Shown here one piece after another: positions 1 to 8,634 of a stretch of DNA of 64,000 bases. The first letter of the stretch is position 1; each line of letters begins with the position of its first letter. A model generated the notes under the pieces. The model saw only the letters and a program-made list of their open reading frames with translations. It had not been told where the DNA came from and searched no databases. Source of the stretch: Paenibacillus profundus (GTDB lineage Bacteria; Bacillota; Bacilli; Paenibacillales; Paenibacillaceae); the NCBI RefSeq assembly GCF_021369635.1, contig NZ_JAJNBZ010000026.1, positions 17,677 through 81,676 on the forward strand, in the 5' to 3' direction. The translations under genes and the position numbers were made by a program.

Positions 1-573
1 CGCCGGCTTCAGGACGACGGTGCAGCCGGTGGCAAGGGCGGCGCCCAGCTTCCAAGCCGCCATGAGAAGCGGGAAGTTCCACGGTATGATCTGACCGACG
101 ACCCCGACGGCCTCATGTCTTGTGTAGGTGAGGAAGTTGCCTGCAGTAGGAATGGTTTGTCCGACAATTTTGGTCGCCCAACCGGCATAATAACGGAAAT
201 GCTCGATTGTGAGCGGAAGATCGGCTGCCAACGTTTCCCGCAGCGGTTTGCCATTATCCAGCGTTTCCAGCTCGGCCAGCTCTTGCTTGTTCGCCTCGAT
301 CAAGTCGGCTAGCTTATAGATGAGGCGGCTGCGATCCGCGGCGCTCATCCGCGACCATTCGCCTTGATCGAATGCGTCGCGGGCGGCTTTGACCGCCCTG
401 TCCACATCTTCCTCCCGCGCTTCGGAGACAACCGCGAGCACTTCTCCCGTTGCCGGATTGATGGACGAGAATACGTTGCTCTGGACGGACTCGACCCACT
501 CACCATTAATAAACAGCTTCTTGGTGCCTTGCAAAAACGCTTCTACTTTCGGACTGATTTGAACTCGTGACAA
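1..573 (-). CDS. Aldehyde dehydrogenase, NAD-dependent, 5' part only
   Basis: The N-terminal 191 residues of an aldehyde dehydrogenase; the gene runs off the left edge. Visible family blocks are FINGEWV near residue 21, INPATGEV, the long helix with [23 protein letters not shown], and [20 protein letters not shown] followed by CTVVLKPA, the cofactor-binding PWNFP region. The catalytic Cys and Glu lie outside the window. The start is taken as TTG at 573 because AAAGGAG sits about 9 bases upstream and no ATG is in frame. The family oxidises aldehydes to acids; the best subfamily guess is the betaine/general aldehyde dehydrogenase group, but the substrate cannot be read from this part. Confidence 0.9.
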   Translation of the reverse strand, partial: MSRVQISPKVEAFLQGTKKLFINGEWVESVQSNVFSSINPATGEVLAVVSEAREEDVDRAVKAARDAFDQGEWSRMSAADRSRLIYKLADLIEANKQELAELETLDNGKPLRETLAADLPLTIEHFRYYAGWATKIVGQTIPTAGNFLTYTRHEAVGVVGQIIPWNFPLLMAAWKLGAALATGCTVVLKPA

Positions 574-737
574 AGCGCAATCACTCCTTTGTTAGATTGT
601 CATTTACATCGGCTAAATAGGCCTTAAAGAGATATGTATTCTTATAGGAAACGGATCATTCCCGTTAGGGGACAAGTTGTTGTGCAGAGTCCGACCGGGA
701 AGATGTGCGTAAGGTAAATGGGACAGGTCGGATAAGG

Positions 738-790
738 TTGAAAAGAAAGGGGCGGGCCGATCCGCCAATAATTCGAACCAGCCCGCCCCC
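738..790 (-). terminator. Terminator of the SleB-like gene
   Basis: GGGGCGGGC (749-757) pairs perfectly with GCCCGCCCC (781-789). Read on the minus strand, the stem is followed by the pyrimidine run CTTTCTTTTC. It lies just downstream of the minus-strand gene that ends at 844. The rest of 574-843 shows no gene. Confidence 0.7.
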
Positions 791-843
791 AAGACAAGAG
801 GATGCATCCGTTATGAGAGATGCGGAATCATATATAATCGCAC

Positions 844-1491
844 TTAAACGGCGAAGATGTGTTTGCCGATTTTTCCCGTCTGCTGACGGGTCCAGATCCA
901 CGCGGAAGTAGCGGTATCCGGGTTGAAATAGTAGAGCGCGCCGTTGGTCGGATCCCAGCCGTGCACGGCATCCCATGCCGCGGCATAGGCGGATTCATCA
1001 GGATTCAACCAGTATTGGGCATCGTCAACCGCCGTAAATGCCCGCGGCTGAAAAATGACGCCAGCCACCGAGTCAGGGAACAGGGGAGACTGCATGCGAT
1101 TCAATACAACCACCGCAACCGCCACTTTACCGGTATAAGGCTCGCCGCGCGCTTCGCCGTGCACGGCTCGGGCCAGCATGGTCAATTCATCGGCATTGAC
1201 CGACACCTGTTTCAACATCCGCCACGTCTGCGGACCGGCGATGCCATCCGCTTTTAACCCGTAATCTCGTTGAAATTGGCGTACGGCTTGCGTTGTAGCG
1301 TTACCGAACCTGCCATCCAACGATTGGTTATAGTAACCTAGCATTTGTAAACGAAACTGGATATCCCATACGTCACCACTATTATTTCCGTATTGGATCG
1401 TAGGGGCAGGGGCTGCAACGGCCATCGACGCCGGCAGAACGGCTGTCAAGCCAATTGCGGCCAACAGAAAAGGCAGTAGAATTTTTTTCAT
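844..1491 (-). CDS. SleB/CwlJ-type cell wall hydrolase with peptidoglycan-binding domain
   Basis: A 215-residue secreted protein. Residues 1-26 form a signal peptide (MKKILLPFLLAAIGLTAVLP, then AVAAPAP). Residues about 35-95 are a PG_binding_1 domain (DVWDIQFRLQMLGYY, DGRFGNATTQAVRQFQRDYGL, DGIAGPQTW). From about residue 100 comes a Hydrolase_2 domain with ARAVHGEARGEPYTGKVAVA, VVLNRM and a C-terminal GALYYFNPDTATSAW. This is the SleB arrangement: a spore-cortex lytic enzyme cleaving muramic-lactam-containing peptidoglycan at germination. The start at 1491 is set by AGGAGG eight bases upstream. No ypeB-like partner follows, so it may be a SleB paralogue rather than the main germination enzyme. 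Confidence 0.85.
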   Translation of the reverse strand: MKKILLPFLLAAIGLTAVLPASMAVAAPAPTIQYGNNSGDVWDIQFRLQMLGYYNQSLDGRFGNATTQAVRQFQRDYGLKADGIAGPQTWRMLKQVSVNADELTMLARAVHGEARGEPYTGKVAVAVVVLNRMQSPLFPDSVAGVIFQPRAFTAVDDAQYWLNPDESAYAAAWDAVHGWDPTNGALYYFNPDTATSAWIWTRQQTGKIGKHIFAV

Positions 1492-1625
1492 TTGCGTTCT
1501 CCTCCTTTCCTTTGCCATTATAGAGACGCTTAACAGTGGTTTCAATACCATCATATTGGAAACAAAAATGGAAAACCTTGCTCGGCTTAGTCTGTTTTCT
1601 CCGCATGGCACGTCATAGCTTCAAT

Positions 1626-1830
1626 TTATTTGCAACAAAGCACTCCGTTATCTGATTCCATGTTGGATTTTAAGCTTGCTAACATTTGTTCCCAAGCCTG
1701 AATGTGCCATTCTTTTGCGGCTAGCCATTCCTCTGAATCTTGCCAACCTGCGTGTTTGAGCGTAACAATCGTGCCATTACTGGCAGGCTCAAGTTCTACG
1801 TCGACCATTTCCTTTTTGGGTTTAATAGCC
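1626..1830 (-). pseudogene. C-terminal remnant of an SRPBCC (AHSA1-like) protein
   Basis: The frame reads VDVELEPASNGTIVTLKHAG, then WQDSEEWLAAKEWHIQAWEQ and MLASLKSNMES, the last strand and C-terminal helix of the SRPBCC/AHSA1 family. The usual N-terminal half (about 80-90 residues) is absent: upstream the frame dissolves into low-complexity sequence and I could not find it in another frame. I read it as a truncated remnant. The following 1831-2139 shows no recognisable gene on either strand. Confidence 0.6.
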
Positions 1831-2139
1831 AAGCAGTTGAACCGATCAGGAGAGTATGACGAGACGGAACTTCCCAATGAACAGGCATCTCCCATGGAAG
1901 CCGTATTAAAAAAAGGAGTCCGAGGTACTGGCGTCGGTGATGTCTCTGGACATCAATTATCGGTCGGTCATTATTCTTTAGCGGGTGTCTCCAACCTTCG
2001 CCGAGTTGGTGAAAACGCGAAATCACATGGCGTGAAGATTAACTCTGCACGGGATGTTTATATTTAACGATGTTTACGAAATATGAAGGAATAACAAAGT
2101 TTATAACGAAATTTTATAGAGCTATATGTCAAACGGTGA

Positions 2140-2706
2140 CGATTCCTTATTACGAGTACTAAGATTACTCCGTTCTTCCATGAAGCTGCGACAAGGGAGC
2201 TTTGTTTTAATGTCTACGGCAAAAACAAAGGAATCATTAACCATATTAATAGGTTAGGCTTTTCACCGGATTTGGCGGGATTTCATCTTACATACAACAA
2301 GGACAAAGAGGCTAGTCAGCCACAAACTATATTTGTGGAAAAGGGATTTACAGACGATATGCTCGAACAGTTTACTCATTTATTCGATAGCGCCTATTAC
2401 GAGTTAAACAAAGAAAATGGTTGGAGAACTGACTAATATCACAGTCAGCCTGACGAGTTCAGGGGAGAACTTCGTCATTATGATGCGAAGGGAGGGGTGC
2501 GTTCATTTTGGCTTGATCAAAATTTAATTGGTGCTTACATTATAAGCGGAACGTACATACGTGATATGGTAGTGGATCCGGATTATCAAAATCGCGGCTA
2601 TGGAAGCATCATTCTGGACCATTGCATCAATCATTTATTGAAATTTCTTGTTTTGTTGAACATACGTATGTTCCAAAACAGAATCACCATTAAGCTAGGA
2701 GGATGA
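2140..2706 (+). pseudogene. GNAT acetyltransferase broken by an in-frame stop
   Basis: One frame carries ITPFFHEAATRELCFNVYGK, then LGFSPDLAGFHLTYNKDKEA and FTDDMLEQFTHLFDSAYYEL, stops at TAA 2434-2436, and continues in the same frame with QPDEFRGELRHYDAKGGVRS and the acetyl-CoA-binding motif VVDPDYQNRGYGSIIL. The two halves read as one GNAT protein split by a single nonsense codon. After HCINHLL the sequence EISCFVEHTYVPKQNHH lies in another frame, so a second frameshift near 2640 is likely. No start codon with a good ribosome binding site is visible. The 3' end contains the perfect palindrome GAACATACGTATGTTC (2658-2673). Confidence 0.65.
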
Positions 2707-2708
2707 AT

Positions 2709-4097
2709 ATGCTGCATCCAGCGTTAATCGAGAATATGTTGACAGCCGCATTGGCAACAGGCGGGGATTTTGCAGAAGTATTTGTGGAGGACAAAACAGC
2801 CAACAGCTTGGGCATGATTGGGGGCATTGTGGAAAGCGCCCTATCAGGCCGTGATTATGGTGTAGGCATTCGAATTATTAACGGTTTATTCGCCGTATAT
2901 GCTTATACGAACGATTGCAGCGAGGACAATCTGATTAAAGTCGCCACATCCGCGGCGCAAGCGATTCGTGGACAGGTGAAGGATATAACGATTGATTTGC
3001 GAAGAACGACGATTCCGAATCGGCACGTCATTCAATTCAATCCTAGCGACTTCGCCAAAGCCCGCAAAATAGAGTGGATGAGACGTGCGCATTCTGCAGC
3101 GAAGGATTATAGTCCAGTCATTTCGCAAACATCCATCACATTAACAGACTCAGTGCAAAACGTATGCATCGCTAATTCTGAAGGCTTGCTTGTCGAAGAT
3201 TGCCGTACCTATACACGTATGGGATTCAATGCAATCGCGGAAGCTGGTGCAACGAAGCAATCCGGCTATCTGGGACCTGGCGCATACGCCGGCATGGAGT
3301 TTATCGAGACAATGGACATTGAGCGTTATGCTCGGGAAGCGGCCCGTATCGCGACGACGATGGTTAATGCCAAGTACGCGCCAAGCGGCAAGCTGCCGGT
3401 CATTATCGACAACGGCTTCGGCGGTGTCATTTTCCATGAGGCGTGTGGACATGGATTGGAAGCGACATCCGTGGCGAAGAAGGCTTCCGTGTTTGCAGAT
3501 AAGCTGGGTGAGCAGGTGGCGTCGCCGCTCGTGACAGCGATTGATGATGGAACGATACCGAATGCTTGGGGGTCATTAAATATCGATGACGAGGGAGCTC
3601 CCACGCAGCGCAATGTGCTGATTGAGAACGGGATTTTGAAGAGCTACTTGATCGATAAATTGGGCGGCCTCAAAATGGGAATGGCATCCACGGGTTCCGG
3701 ACGGCGCCAGTCCTATCAATTTGCGCCTACCTCTCGAATGAACAATACGTTTATTGCTGCGGGGGACTCCACAACCGAGGAGATTATCGCCAATACCGAA
3801 TACGGGCTGTATGCGAAGCACATGGGCGGCGGATCTGTAAATACAGCGACCGGCGAATTCAACTTTGCCGTCAATGAAGGGTATATCGTTCGCAACGGGA
3901 AGATAGAAGAGCCAGTTAAAGGGGCGACGTTGATTGGAAAAGGAATGGAGACCCTGCAAAAAATCGATATGGTAGGCGATAATTTGGATCACGGACAAGG
4001 CATGTGCGGATCATTGAGCGGCAGCATTCCGGTGAATTGCGGTCAACCGATGATACGGGTGTCCGAAATGACCGTTGGCGGCAGAAAGGGGGAGTAG
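2709..4097 (+). CDS. tldD: TldD-family metalloprotease
   Basis: A 462-residue TldD/PmbA-family protein. The TldD metal site HEACGHGLEA is present (H243, E244, H248), as are GGRKGE at the C-terminus and the family block GSGRRQSYQFAPTSRMNNT. TldD and TldE form a heterodimer in which TldD carries the zinc and degrades unfolded or RiPP-precursor peptides. ATG 2709 is preferred over 2703 because AGGAGG at 2697-2702 abuts the first and is 6 bases from the second. It is followed after 3 bases by tldE. No RiPP precursor or gyrase-inhibitor-like gene is nearby, so the substrate is unknown. Confidence 0.92.
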   Translation: MLHPALIENMLTAALATGGDFAEVFVEDKTANSLGMIGGIVESALSGRDYGVGIRIINGLFAVYAYTNDCSEDNLIKVATSAAQAIRGQVKDITIDLRRTTIPNRHVIQFNPSDFAKARKIEWMRRAHSAAKDYSPVISQTSITLTDSVQNVCIANSEGLLVEDCRTYTRMGFNAIAEAGATKQSGYLGPGAYAGMEFIETMDIERYAREAARIATTMVNAKYAPSGKLPVIIDNGFGGVIFHEACGHGLEATSVAKKASVFADKLGEQVASPLVTAIDDGTIPNAWGSLNIDDEGAPTQRNVLIENGILKSYLIDKLGGLKMGMASTGSGRRQSYQFAPTSRMNNTFIAAGDSTTEEIIANTEYGLYAKHMGGGSVNTATGEFNFAVNEGYIVRNGKIEEPVKGATLIGKGMETLQKIDMVGDNLDHGQGMCGSLSGSIPVNCGQPMIRVSEMTVGGRKGE

Positions 4098-4100
4098 GAC

Positions 4101-5444
4101 ATGGACGTTACACAATTTCAACAGCATTTATTTGCAAAAGGAATCGAGTCCGGCTGTTCCAATATGGAAATCTATTATGAGCAAGTCCGTTCTACTACGG
4201 TACGGGTGTCAAAAGGGGAAATTGACGCATATACGATTAAAGAGAGCGGCGGTCTATCGTTTCGCGGCGAATTCGCGAGCAAGATGGGCTATGCTTATTC
4301 CGAACAGATCGATGAGAGAGTGATTGATTATTTAATAGAAGAAGCGCGCAACAATGCGGAAGTGATGGAGAGTGAAGAGAACGACGAATTGTTCGCAGGC
4401 TCCGCAAGCTATCCCGAATTAACCACGTACTCGGAACGTCTGACTCACGTTGCTCCGCAAGCGTTGATAGATGCCGCTCTTGAGATGGAGTCGGTCGCCG
4501 TGGAAGCGGATTCGCGCATTGCTATGGTGCGCAGCTCGTCTGTAACGATCTCCGAGAGCGAGGTCCTGATCGCCAATACGCGGGGGCTGGATTGCCGGGC
4601 CAAGTACAGCTCAGCAGTCGGCAGCATCTCTGTCGTAGCCAGAGACGCAGCCGACACGACGACGGGCGAGTGGTACGATTTTTCACTGCAAGACTTTGAT
4701 GAAATCAATTTTGCGGATATCGCACGCAAGTCGGCACACGAAGCTGTGTCGAAGCTGAATGCCGATACGATTGCATCGGATAATTATCCGGTTATTTTCC
4801 GCAATGATGCAGCGAGTACGCTTTTGAACGCCTACACCACTATTTTTTCTGCGGAAGCGGTAGATAAGGATTTTTCTCGTTTAAAAGGAAAGCTAGGCGA
4901 GCAGGTAGCCGGCAGCAATATTACGATCGTGGACGATCCGCTCATGCCGCACGTTCCTGCCCAATGTGCCTTTGATGCGGAAGGACACGCGACGCGGCGC
5001 AATGAAATTATAAAAGAGGGCAAGCTGCTTACCTTTTTGCATAACGGGAAGACTGCGAAAAAGTCCGGAATCGATTCAACAGGACACGCTTCTAAAGGCG
5101 GCTACCGCGGCAAAATCGGGATTGCACCACATAACTTATATGTAGAGCCTGGCACAGTCACCTTGGAGGAAATGATTGCAGACACCGGACGAGGATTAAT
5201 GATTGTGCAGCTTCAGGGACTTCATGCGGGCACCAATGCGGTCTCGGGTGAGTTTTCGTTGTCTTGCATCGGCTTCTTGATTGAAGCCGGGAAAGTGAAG
5301 CGGCCGGTCAATCAGGTTACCGTTTCCGGCAATTTATTTAATGTGTTAAATGAAATCGAAGAAGTCGGCAACGATTTGCGCTTCACAGGCAAGTGCAATT
5401 CACCATCGCTCAAAATAAAGTCGTTAACGATTTCTGGAGCGTAA
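4101..5444 (+). CDS. pmbA: TldE/PmbA partner protein
   Basis: A 447-residue TldD/PmbA-family protein without the HExxxH motif, as expected for the non-catalytic subunit. Family blocks visible are VRVSKGEIDAYTIKESGG near residue 33, YPVIFRNDAASTLLNAYTTI, and a glycine-rich C-terminal third (GLHAGTNAVSGEFSLSCIGF). It starts 3 bases after tldD with its own GGGGGAG site, so the two are co-transcribed and probably translated in similar amounts. The predicted product is the TldD-TldE heterodimeric protease. A strong hairpin follows the stop. Confidence 0.9.
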   Translation: MDVTQFQQHLFAKGIESGCSNMEIYYEQVRSTTVRVSKGEIDAYTIKESGGLSFRGEFASKMGYAYSEQIDERVIDYLIEEARNNAEVMESEENDELFAGSASYPELTTYSERLTHVAPQALIDAALEMESVAVEADSRIAMVRSSSVTISESEVLIANTRGLDCRAKYSSAVGSISVVARDAADTTTGEWYDFSLQDFDEINFADIARKSAHEAVSKLNADTIASDNYPVIFRNDAASTLLNAYTTIFSAEAVDKDFSRLKGKLGEQVAGSNITIVDDPLMPHVPAQCAFDAEGHATRRNEIIKEGKLLTFLHNGKTAKKSGIDSTGHASKGGYRGKIGIAPHNLYVEPGTVTLEEMIADTGRGLMIVQLQGLHAGTNAVSGEFSLSCIGFLIEAGKVKRPVNQVTVSGNLFNVLNEIEEVGNDLRFTGKCNSPSLKIKSLTISGA

Positions 5445-5481
5445 CAAGCTCTGAAGGAAACATTAAAAATTGTATTTGCTC

Positions 5482-5521
5482 AGATCCAGCAGTTCTTAGT
5501 AACTTGCTGGGTCTTTTTTTT
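5482..5521 (+). terminator. Terminator of tldD-pmbA
   Basis: AGATCCAGCAG pairs with TTGCTGGGTCT (11 pairs, two G-U), followed by eight T residues. Confidence 0.85.
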
Positions 5522-5607
5522 GTTTGAAATCACAGAAATCATAGATATCTAGATAATAAAATGTCTATTATGTGAAAATAATGTGTCAAAATTGTTAATC
5601 TATATGG

Positions 5608-5628
5608 TATAATAAGGAACAAAGGTTC
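5608..5628 (+). promoter_or_regulatory. TATAAT -10 with LexA-like box
   Basis: TATAAT at 5608-5613 is followed at 5617-5628 by GAAC-AAAG-GTTC. The Bacillus LexA consensus is CGAAC-RNRY-GTTYC; one spacer base (G for Y) departs from it. No good -35 is visible at 17 bases; GTCAAA at 5585 is the nearest. The position straight after the -10 is what a repressor site needs. A second, better box lies at 6548. Confidence 0.45.
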
Positions 5629-5667
5629 ACATGTATCAATTTGTAAATGAAACAGATTGGGGCGGAT

Positions 5668-6120
5668 ATGAAAATGAAGTATCGAATTAAATATCCTACG
5701 CGAACAAAAATGATTATGGCGGTATCCGTATTATTTAGTGTTGCGATGCTTCAGGTGGCCATGATGGCCGAGCGGACATTTCCTGTTCTGTTTTTCATGC
5801 AGCTGGCTGTAATGGCGATACTGGTTGTTTCGCTCGTGATTGAAGCATTCGTGAGATTAGGCAAGCGTACGTTGGAAATACGAGATGGGTCCGAAACATT
5901 AAACATTAACGGGTATCAATTGGATGCCAATCAAATTCAAATGATTAAAGTAAAGGGATATCAACACGCCGCCATCGGCTTGCAGCTCAAAGGAAAGAAA
6001 GCGGTTTCAGCAAAATGCTGTTTTAAGTTCGTGGACGCTAAGCACACTCAAGAACTACTCAAATGGGCCGAACGCAACAAAATTCAGGTCACAAATACTT
6101 ATTTCATGACTTGGGTGTAA
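5668..6120 (+). CDS. Small membrane protein, unknown function
   Basis: About 150 residues. Two hydrophobic segments lie near the N-terminus (MIMAVSVLFSVAMLQVAMMA and VLFFMQLAVMAILVVSLVIE), followed by a cytoplasmic tail of about 90 residues with GKRTLEIRDGSETLNINGYQ and KVKGYQHAAIGLQLKGKKA, which resembles a small PH-like beta fold. I do not recognise the family. Starts at 5647, 5668 or 5674 are all possible; GGGGCGG at 5657-5663 favours one of the latter two. Upstream is a TATAAT with a LexA-like box, so it could be damage-inducible; that is inference. A terminator follows at 6177. Confidence 0.6.
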   Translation: MKMKYRIKYPTRTKMIMAVSVLFSVAMLQVAMMAERTFPVLFFMQLAVMAILVVSLVIEAFVRLGKRTLEIRDGSETLNINGYQLDANQIQMIKVKGYQHAAIGLQLKGKKAVSAKCCFKFVDAKHTQELLKWAERNKIQVTNTYFMTWV

Positions 6121-6176
6121 CGAACAGCGAATGAGTATGCGTGTTCATTGCAAGCTTGCTCGGAATCATTGTGGAA

Positions 6177-6216
6177 GGCATCGCGGTCTGGAAGACGTGA
6201 TGCCTATTTTTTGTTT
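6177..6216 (+). terminator. Terminator hairpin, also a dispersed repeat
   Basis: GGCATCGCG pairs with CGTGATGCC across GTCTGGAAGA, followed by TATTTTTTG. The sequence from TGGAAGGCAT to TCTGGAAG is nearly identical to that at 16662-16684. Confidence 0.7.
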
Positions 6217-6315
6217 TCTCCAATGAATCCCAATCCGTCCCATCGGTATGAGTTTGAATAATGCAGGTTCCCTCTTCCGTGTGCTCCTTCTCAATACTAG
6301 CTGGTGTGGTCCTCG

Positions 6316-6460
6316 CCCAATGACTCAGATTGAGCAAGGAAAGGTTCGTAGAAGTGCTCTTTTGTTCACTCTCCCACTAACTCAGATTGGCAAGGGAAGG
6401 TTCGTTGAAATGTTCTTTTGCTCACTCTCCCAATAATTCAGGTTGCGTAATGAAAGGCCC
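6316..6460 (+). repeat. Tandem repeat, period 56-57 bp, about 2.5 copies
   Basis: Three copies begin with CCCAATGACTCAGATTG (6316), CCCACTAACTCAGATTG (6373) and CCCAATAATTCAGGTTG (6429). The first two continue with an AAGGTTCGT(A/T)GAA block and TTCTTTTG(T/C)TCACTCTC; the third fades after about 30 bases. No coding potential is evident. It fills most of the 460-base gap between the small membrane protein and the transposase-like gene. Confidence 0.75.
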
Positions 6461-6507
6461 GGTACTGAATGAAATGATAGGATAGATGCAGATGTGAAGC
6501 GTCCTAC

Positions 6508-6559
6508 TTGAAACCTCACTATTTGTTTGTTATAATTTGTATATAAAGAACAAACGTTC
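6508..6559 (+). promoter_or_regulatory. Strong promoter with LexA (SOS) operator
   Basis: TTGAAA (6508-6513), a 17-base spacer and TATAAT (6531-6536) form a near-consensus housekeeping promoter. GAAC-AAAC-GTTC at 6548-6559 matches the 12-base core of the Bacillus LexA consensus (CGAACRNRYGTTYC), in the region where transcription would start. LexA bound there would block the promoter, so the downstream gene should be released on DNA damage. Confidence 0.75.
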
Positions 6560-6580
6560 TCTTTTTGAGGAGGTGGGAAT

Positions 6581-7498
6581 ATGACGGGGCAGCTGTCATT
6601 TGAGAGTTTGGAGGAATTATTTGCGTATTTTCATTCTGAGGATAGGTGCGTAGAGGAGATATTTCAGAGAAAGTGGCCTCATGGTTTCGTCTGTCCTCGC
6701 TGCAACCATGGGGAGGCGTATACGATACGTTCGCGCAGGCTGCCGCTATATGAATGTCGCTCCTGTCGTCATCAATGCTCTCTTATTGCCGGAACTGTGA
6801 TGGAAGGAAGCCATACGGCTCTCTGGAAGTGGTTGGCTGCCATCTGGCTTATTTCAAGAACCGAAGAGGGGATTAATGCGGTGAAGCTAAGTAGGATCAT
6901 CCAAGTGACGTACAAGACGGCTTGGGCGATGCTGCATAAGCTTAGAGCGGTCATGGGCGCTGCAGATGCCGAGTGTCCGTTTGATCATGACGTTCGTGCC
7001 GCTTTGACATACTATGGGCCGGATCACACTCCTTTATTTGAGCTGCACCCTAAGGAGCATCCTTATCTCATTGCTGCCTCCGTACACGCGGATAACAGCC
7101 CCACCTATGTGAAAATGAAGCAAGTATTGCGCAATCATTTGTCGTCCGACAAGAGCCTGTTGACTGCCGGGCGGACGGCCTTTGTTTCACAGCACGTATC
7201 TTCGATTACAAGCAAGATCGACATCATGAAGCACCATTTCCGTTTTCGCCGACCAGATGTGCTCCGCTATATCGCCGATCACGTTCAAGCCTGGATAAAT
7301 AAGACGTTTCACGGCTTGGGCGGAACTTATTTGCAAGCTTATTTGAACGAGTATTGCTACCGCCGCAATCTCGAATCGCAACAGGTATCCATTTGGGAGC
7401 GGTTAACTGAACAATGCCTGTCAATGAACACCTTTACAGCATTAGCATGGAGACGCTGCAGAAGAACATGTAGAAAGATAATGCCCCTTGCTGCCTGA
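6581..7498 (+). CDS. IS1595-like transposase-type protein, possibly domesticated
   Basis: A 305-residue protein. The N-terminus is an IS1595-type zinc ribbon (C38, C41, C59, C62: FVCPRC and ECRSCRHQ), followed by a helix-turn-helix typical of these transposases (WKWLAAIWLI, INAVKLSRIIQVTYKTAWAM). The C-terminus keeps an IS1595-like tail (YLQAYLNEYCYRRN). Between them I cannot find the DExYVGG block or the rest of the catalytic D-D-N/E set, and no terminal inverted repeats are evident. ATG 6581 follows GAGGAGGTG. The gene is driven by the SOS-type promoter at 6508. It may be an inactive relic or a domesticated DNA-binding protein. Confidence 0.7.
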   Translation: MTGQLSFESLEELFAYFHSEDRCVEEIFQRKWPHGFVCPRCNHGEAYTIRSRRLPLYECRSCRHQCSLIAGTVMEGSHTALWKWLAAIWLISRTEEGINAVKLSRIIQVTYKTAWAMLHKLRAVMGAADAECPFDHDVRAALTYYGPDHTPLFELHPKEHPYLIAASVHADNSPTYVKMKQVLRNHLSSDKSLLTAGRTAFVSQHVSSITSKIDIMKHHFRFRRPDVLRYIADHVQAWINKTFHGLGGTYLQAYLNEYCYRRNLESQQVSIWERLTEQCLSMNTFTALAWRRCRRTCRKIMPLAA

Positions 7499-8075
7499 GA
7501 CCGTAGCTTCTTTTCTCTAAACTATCGTTTACGTGGAGGCTGGTTATATTTGAACATGAAGCCACTCTATCACACGGGTACTGTCTGCATTTTTATGGGG
7601 GCGTTTACATATTGCAGATAGGAGCAATTCGAAAGAAGACGAGCTATGGCCAAGTGCATGGTGAACAGAGTCAAGTTGACCGGTGTTGCATCGGATGATG
7701 CATCGTTGGATCCATACGAAATTCGAGATCATCTTTATTCAGATGGTCTGCTTTTGCAAATGCATAAGCTATGGGAAGCGTGCTGTGTAGTTCAGCAGAT
7801 ACTCGGTGATGACCAGATAGAGCTAGGGAACAAGGTGTGCAAAAAGAACGGTGTTACGGGTGGAGGGCCGATTCTGTAAACGTAAAGTAGGGGCTGAGTC
7901 CTCCAAATAAGAGCAATTGGACTCTGCCAAATGGTCGTTCGATAGGGTTCGCAATTTTCTGAATAATGGGGTTAGTGGGCAAAAGGGCTTTTTGACGAAC
8001 CCTTCTTACATAAAGGTTGTTCAAAGAGCCCCTTTTGAGCACGCAGCTCCCCAAGATGTCATTCGACATCGAATC
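7499..8075. other. No supported gene
   Basis: A 577-base stretch after the transposase-like gene. Short open frames exist on both strands (for example 7646-7879 plus, 7854-8111 minus) but none has a convincing ribosome binding site or recognisable motifs. It is probably decayed sequence. Confidence 0.5.
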
Positions 8076-8146
8076 TTGCTGACACTCTCGCGAACGGAAC
8101 ATTTCGTTCATGACGAAGAGTCAATGTATGGCGAACTGACAGATGG
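8076..8146 (+). repeat. Dispersed repeat copy 1 (RTEHFV element)
   Basis: About 70 bases are roughly three-quarters identical to 18084-18154. In the same frame both read as protein: RTEHFVHDEESMY here and RTEHFVDDEELMY there. Several differences are synonymous (GAA/GAG, GAC/GAT), which points to a coding ancestor. I do not recognise the family. Confidence 0.6.
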
Positions 8147-8170
8147 CCCCGGAACGCATTGCATTCCGGG

Positions 8171-8464
8171 TTATTGCTGTTCCAGCCTGCTCAGCATGAG
8201 CCGATAGCTGCCGTTGCCGTGATGCAGGCTTCGCTTGACTCGCGAAATGATGGCCGTGCTCGCGCCGGTTTCCGCTTCAATTTCCATATAGGTGCTTCCA
8301 TTCAACAGCATTTTGGCGACTTCAAGCCGTTGGGACAACGTCTGCAGTTCTTTCGGAGTCGCCAAGTCCTCAAAGAAACCGTAACACTCATCCATATCTC
8401 GTAACTTCATAATAACCCCTAGCAATTGCTCGATCGTCGGATCGCCTGATCGTTTGGCATGCAT
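8171..8464 (-). CDS. yerC: YerC/YecD family TrpR-related protein
   Basis: A 97-residue protein of the TrpR-like superfamily. Helical blocks are LLGVIMKLRDMDECYGFFED, LATPKELQTLSQRLEVAKML and the recognition helix region TGASTAIISRVKRSLHHG. The YerC family is widespread in Bacillales; B. subtilis YerC is a small DNA-binding protein of the TrpR fold with no settled regulon that I can name. The ATG at 8464 has GGAG 8-9 bases upstream and is preferred to a TTG further out. It is divergent from hppD with about 300 bases between. The two may be unrelated, since yerC is usually a core gene. Confidence 0.88.
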   Translation of the reverse strand: MHAKRSGDPTIEQLLGVIMKLRDMDECYGFFEDLATPKELQTLSQRLEVAKMLLNGSTYMEIEAETGASTAIISRVKRSLHHGNGSYRLMLSRLEQQ

Positions 8465-8634
8465 AACTATCAACTCCAAAAATTAGAAATGAATACCGCG
8501 AATGAGTGTGCATCTATCTTTTTTGACATCGTCGGCCAATCTCCTGCTATTTTGTTCAAAAAATATTCACATTTAAGAGGTTGTCATTGCAGTAAAGCAA
8601 CATTGTATTTATGCATGCCTGCGATAGTGTTCTT

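Noticed and set aside
2658..2673. GAACATACGTATGTTC palindrome as a third LexA box
   Set aside because: The half-sites are 8 bases apart, not 4, and there is no promoter near; it lies in a pseudogene.
6581..7498. A complete insertion sequence
   Set aside because: No terminal inverted repeats or target duplication could be found around the transposase-like gene, and its catalytic motif is not visible.
7854..8111. Minus-strand open frame with PFGRVQLLLFGGLSPYFTF
   Set aside because: It looks protein-like in part but has no start context, no family match I can name, and overlaps the dispersed repeat.
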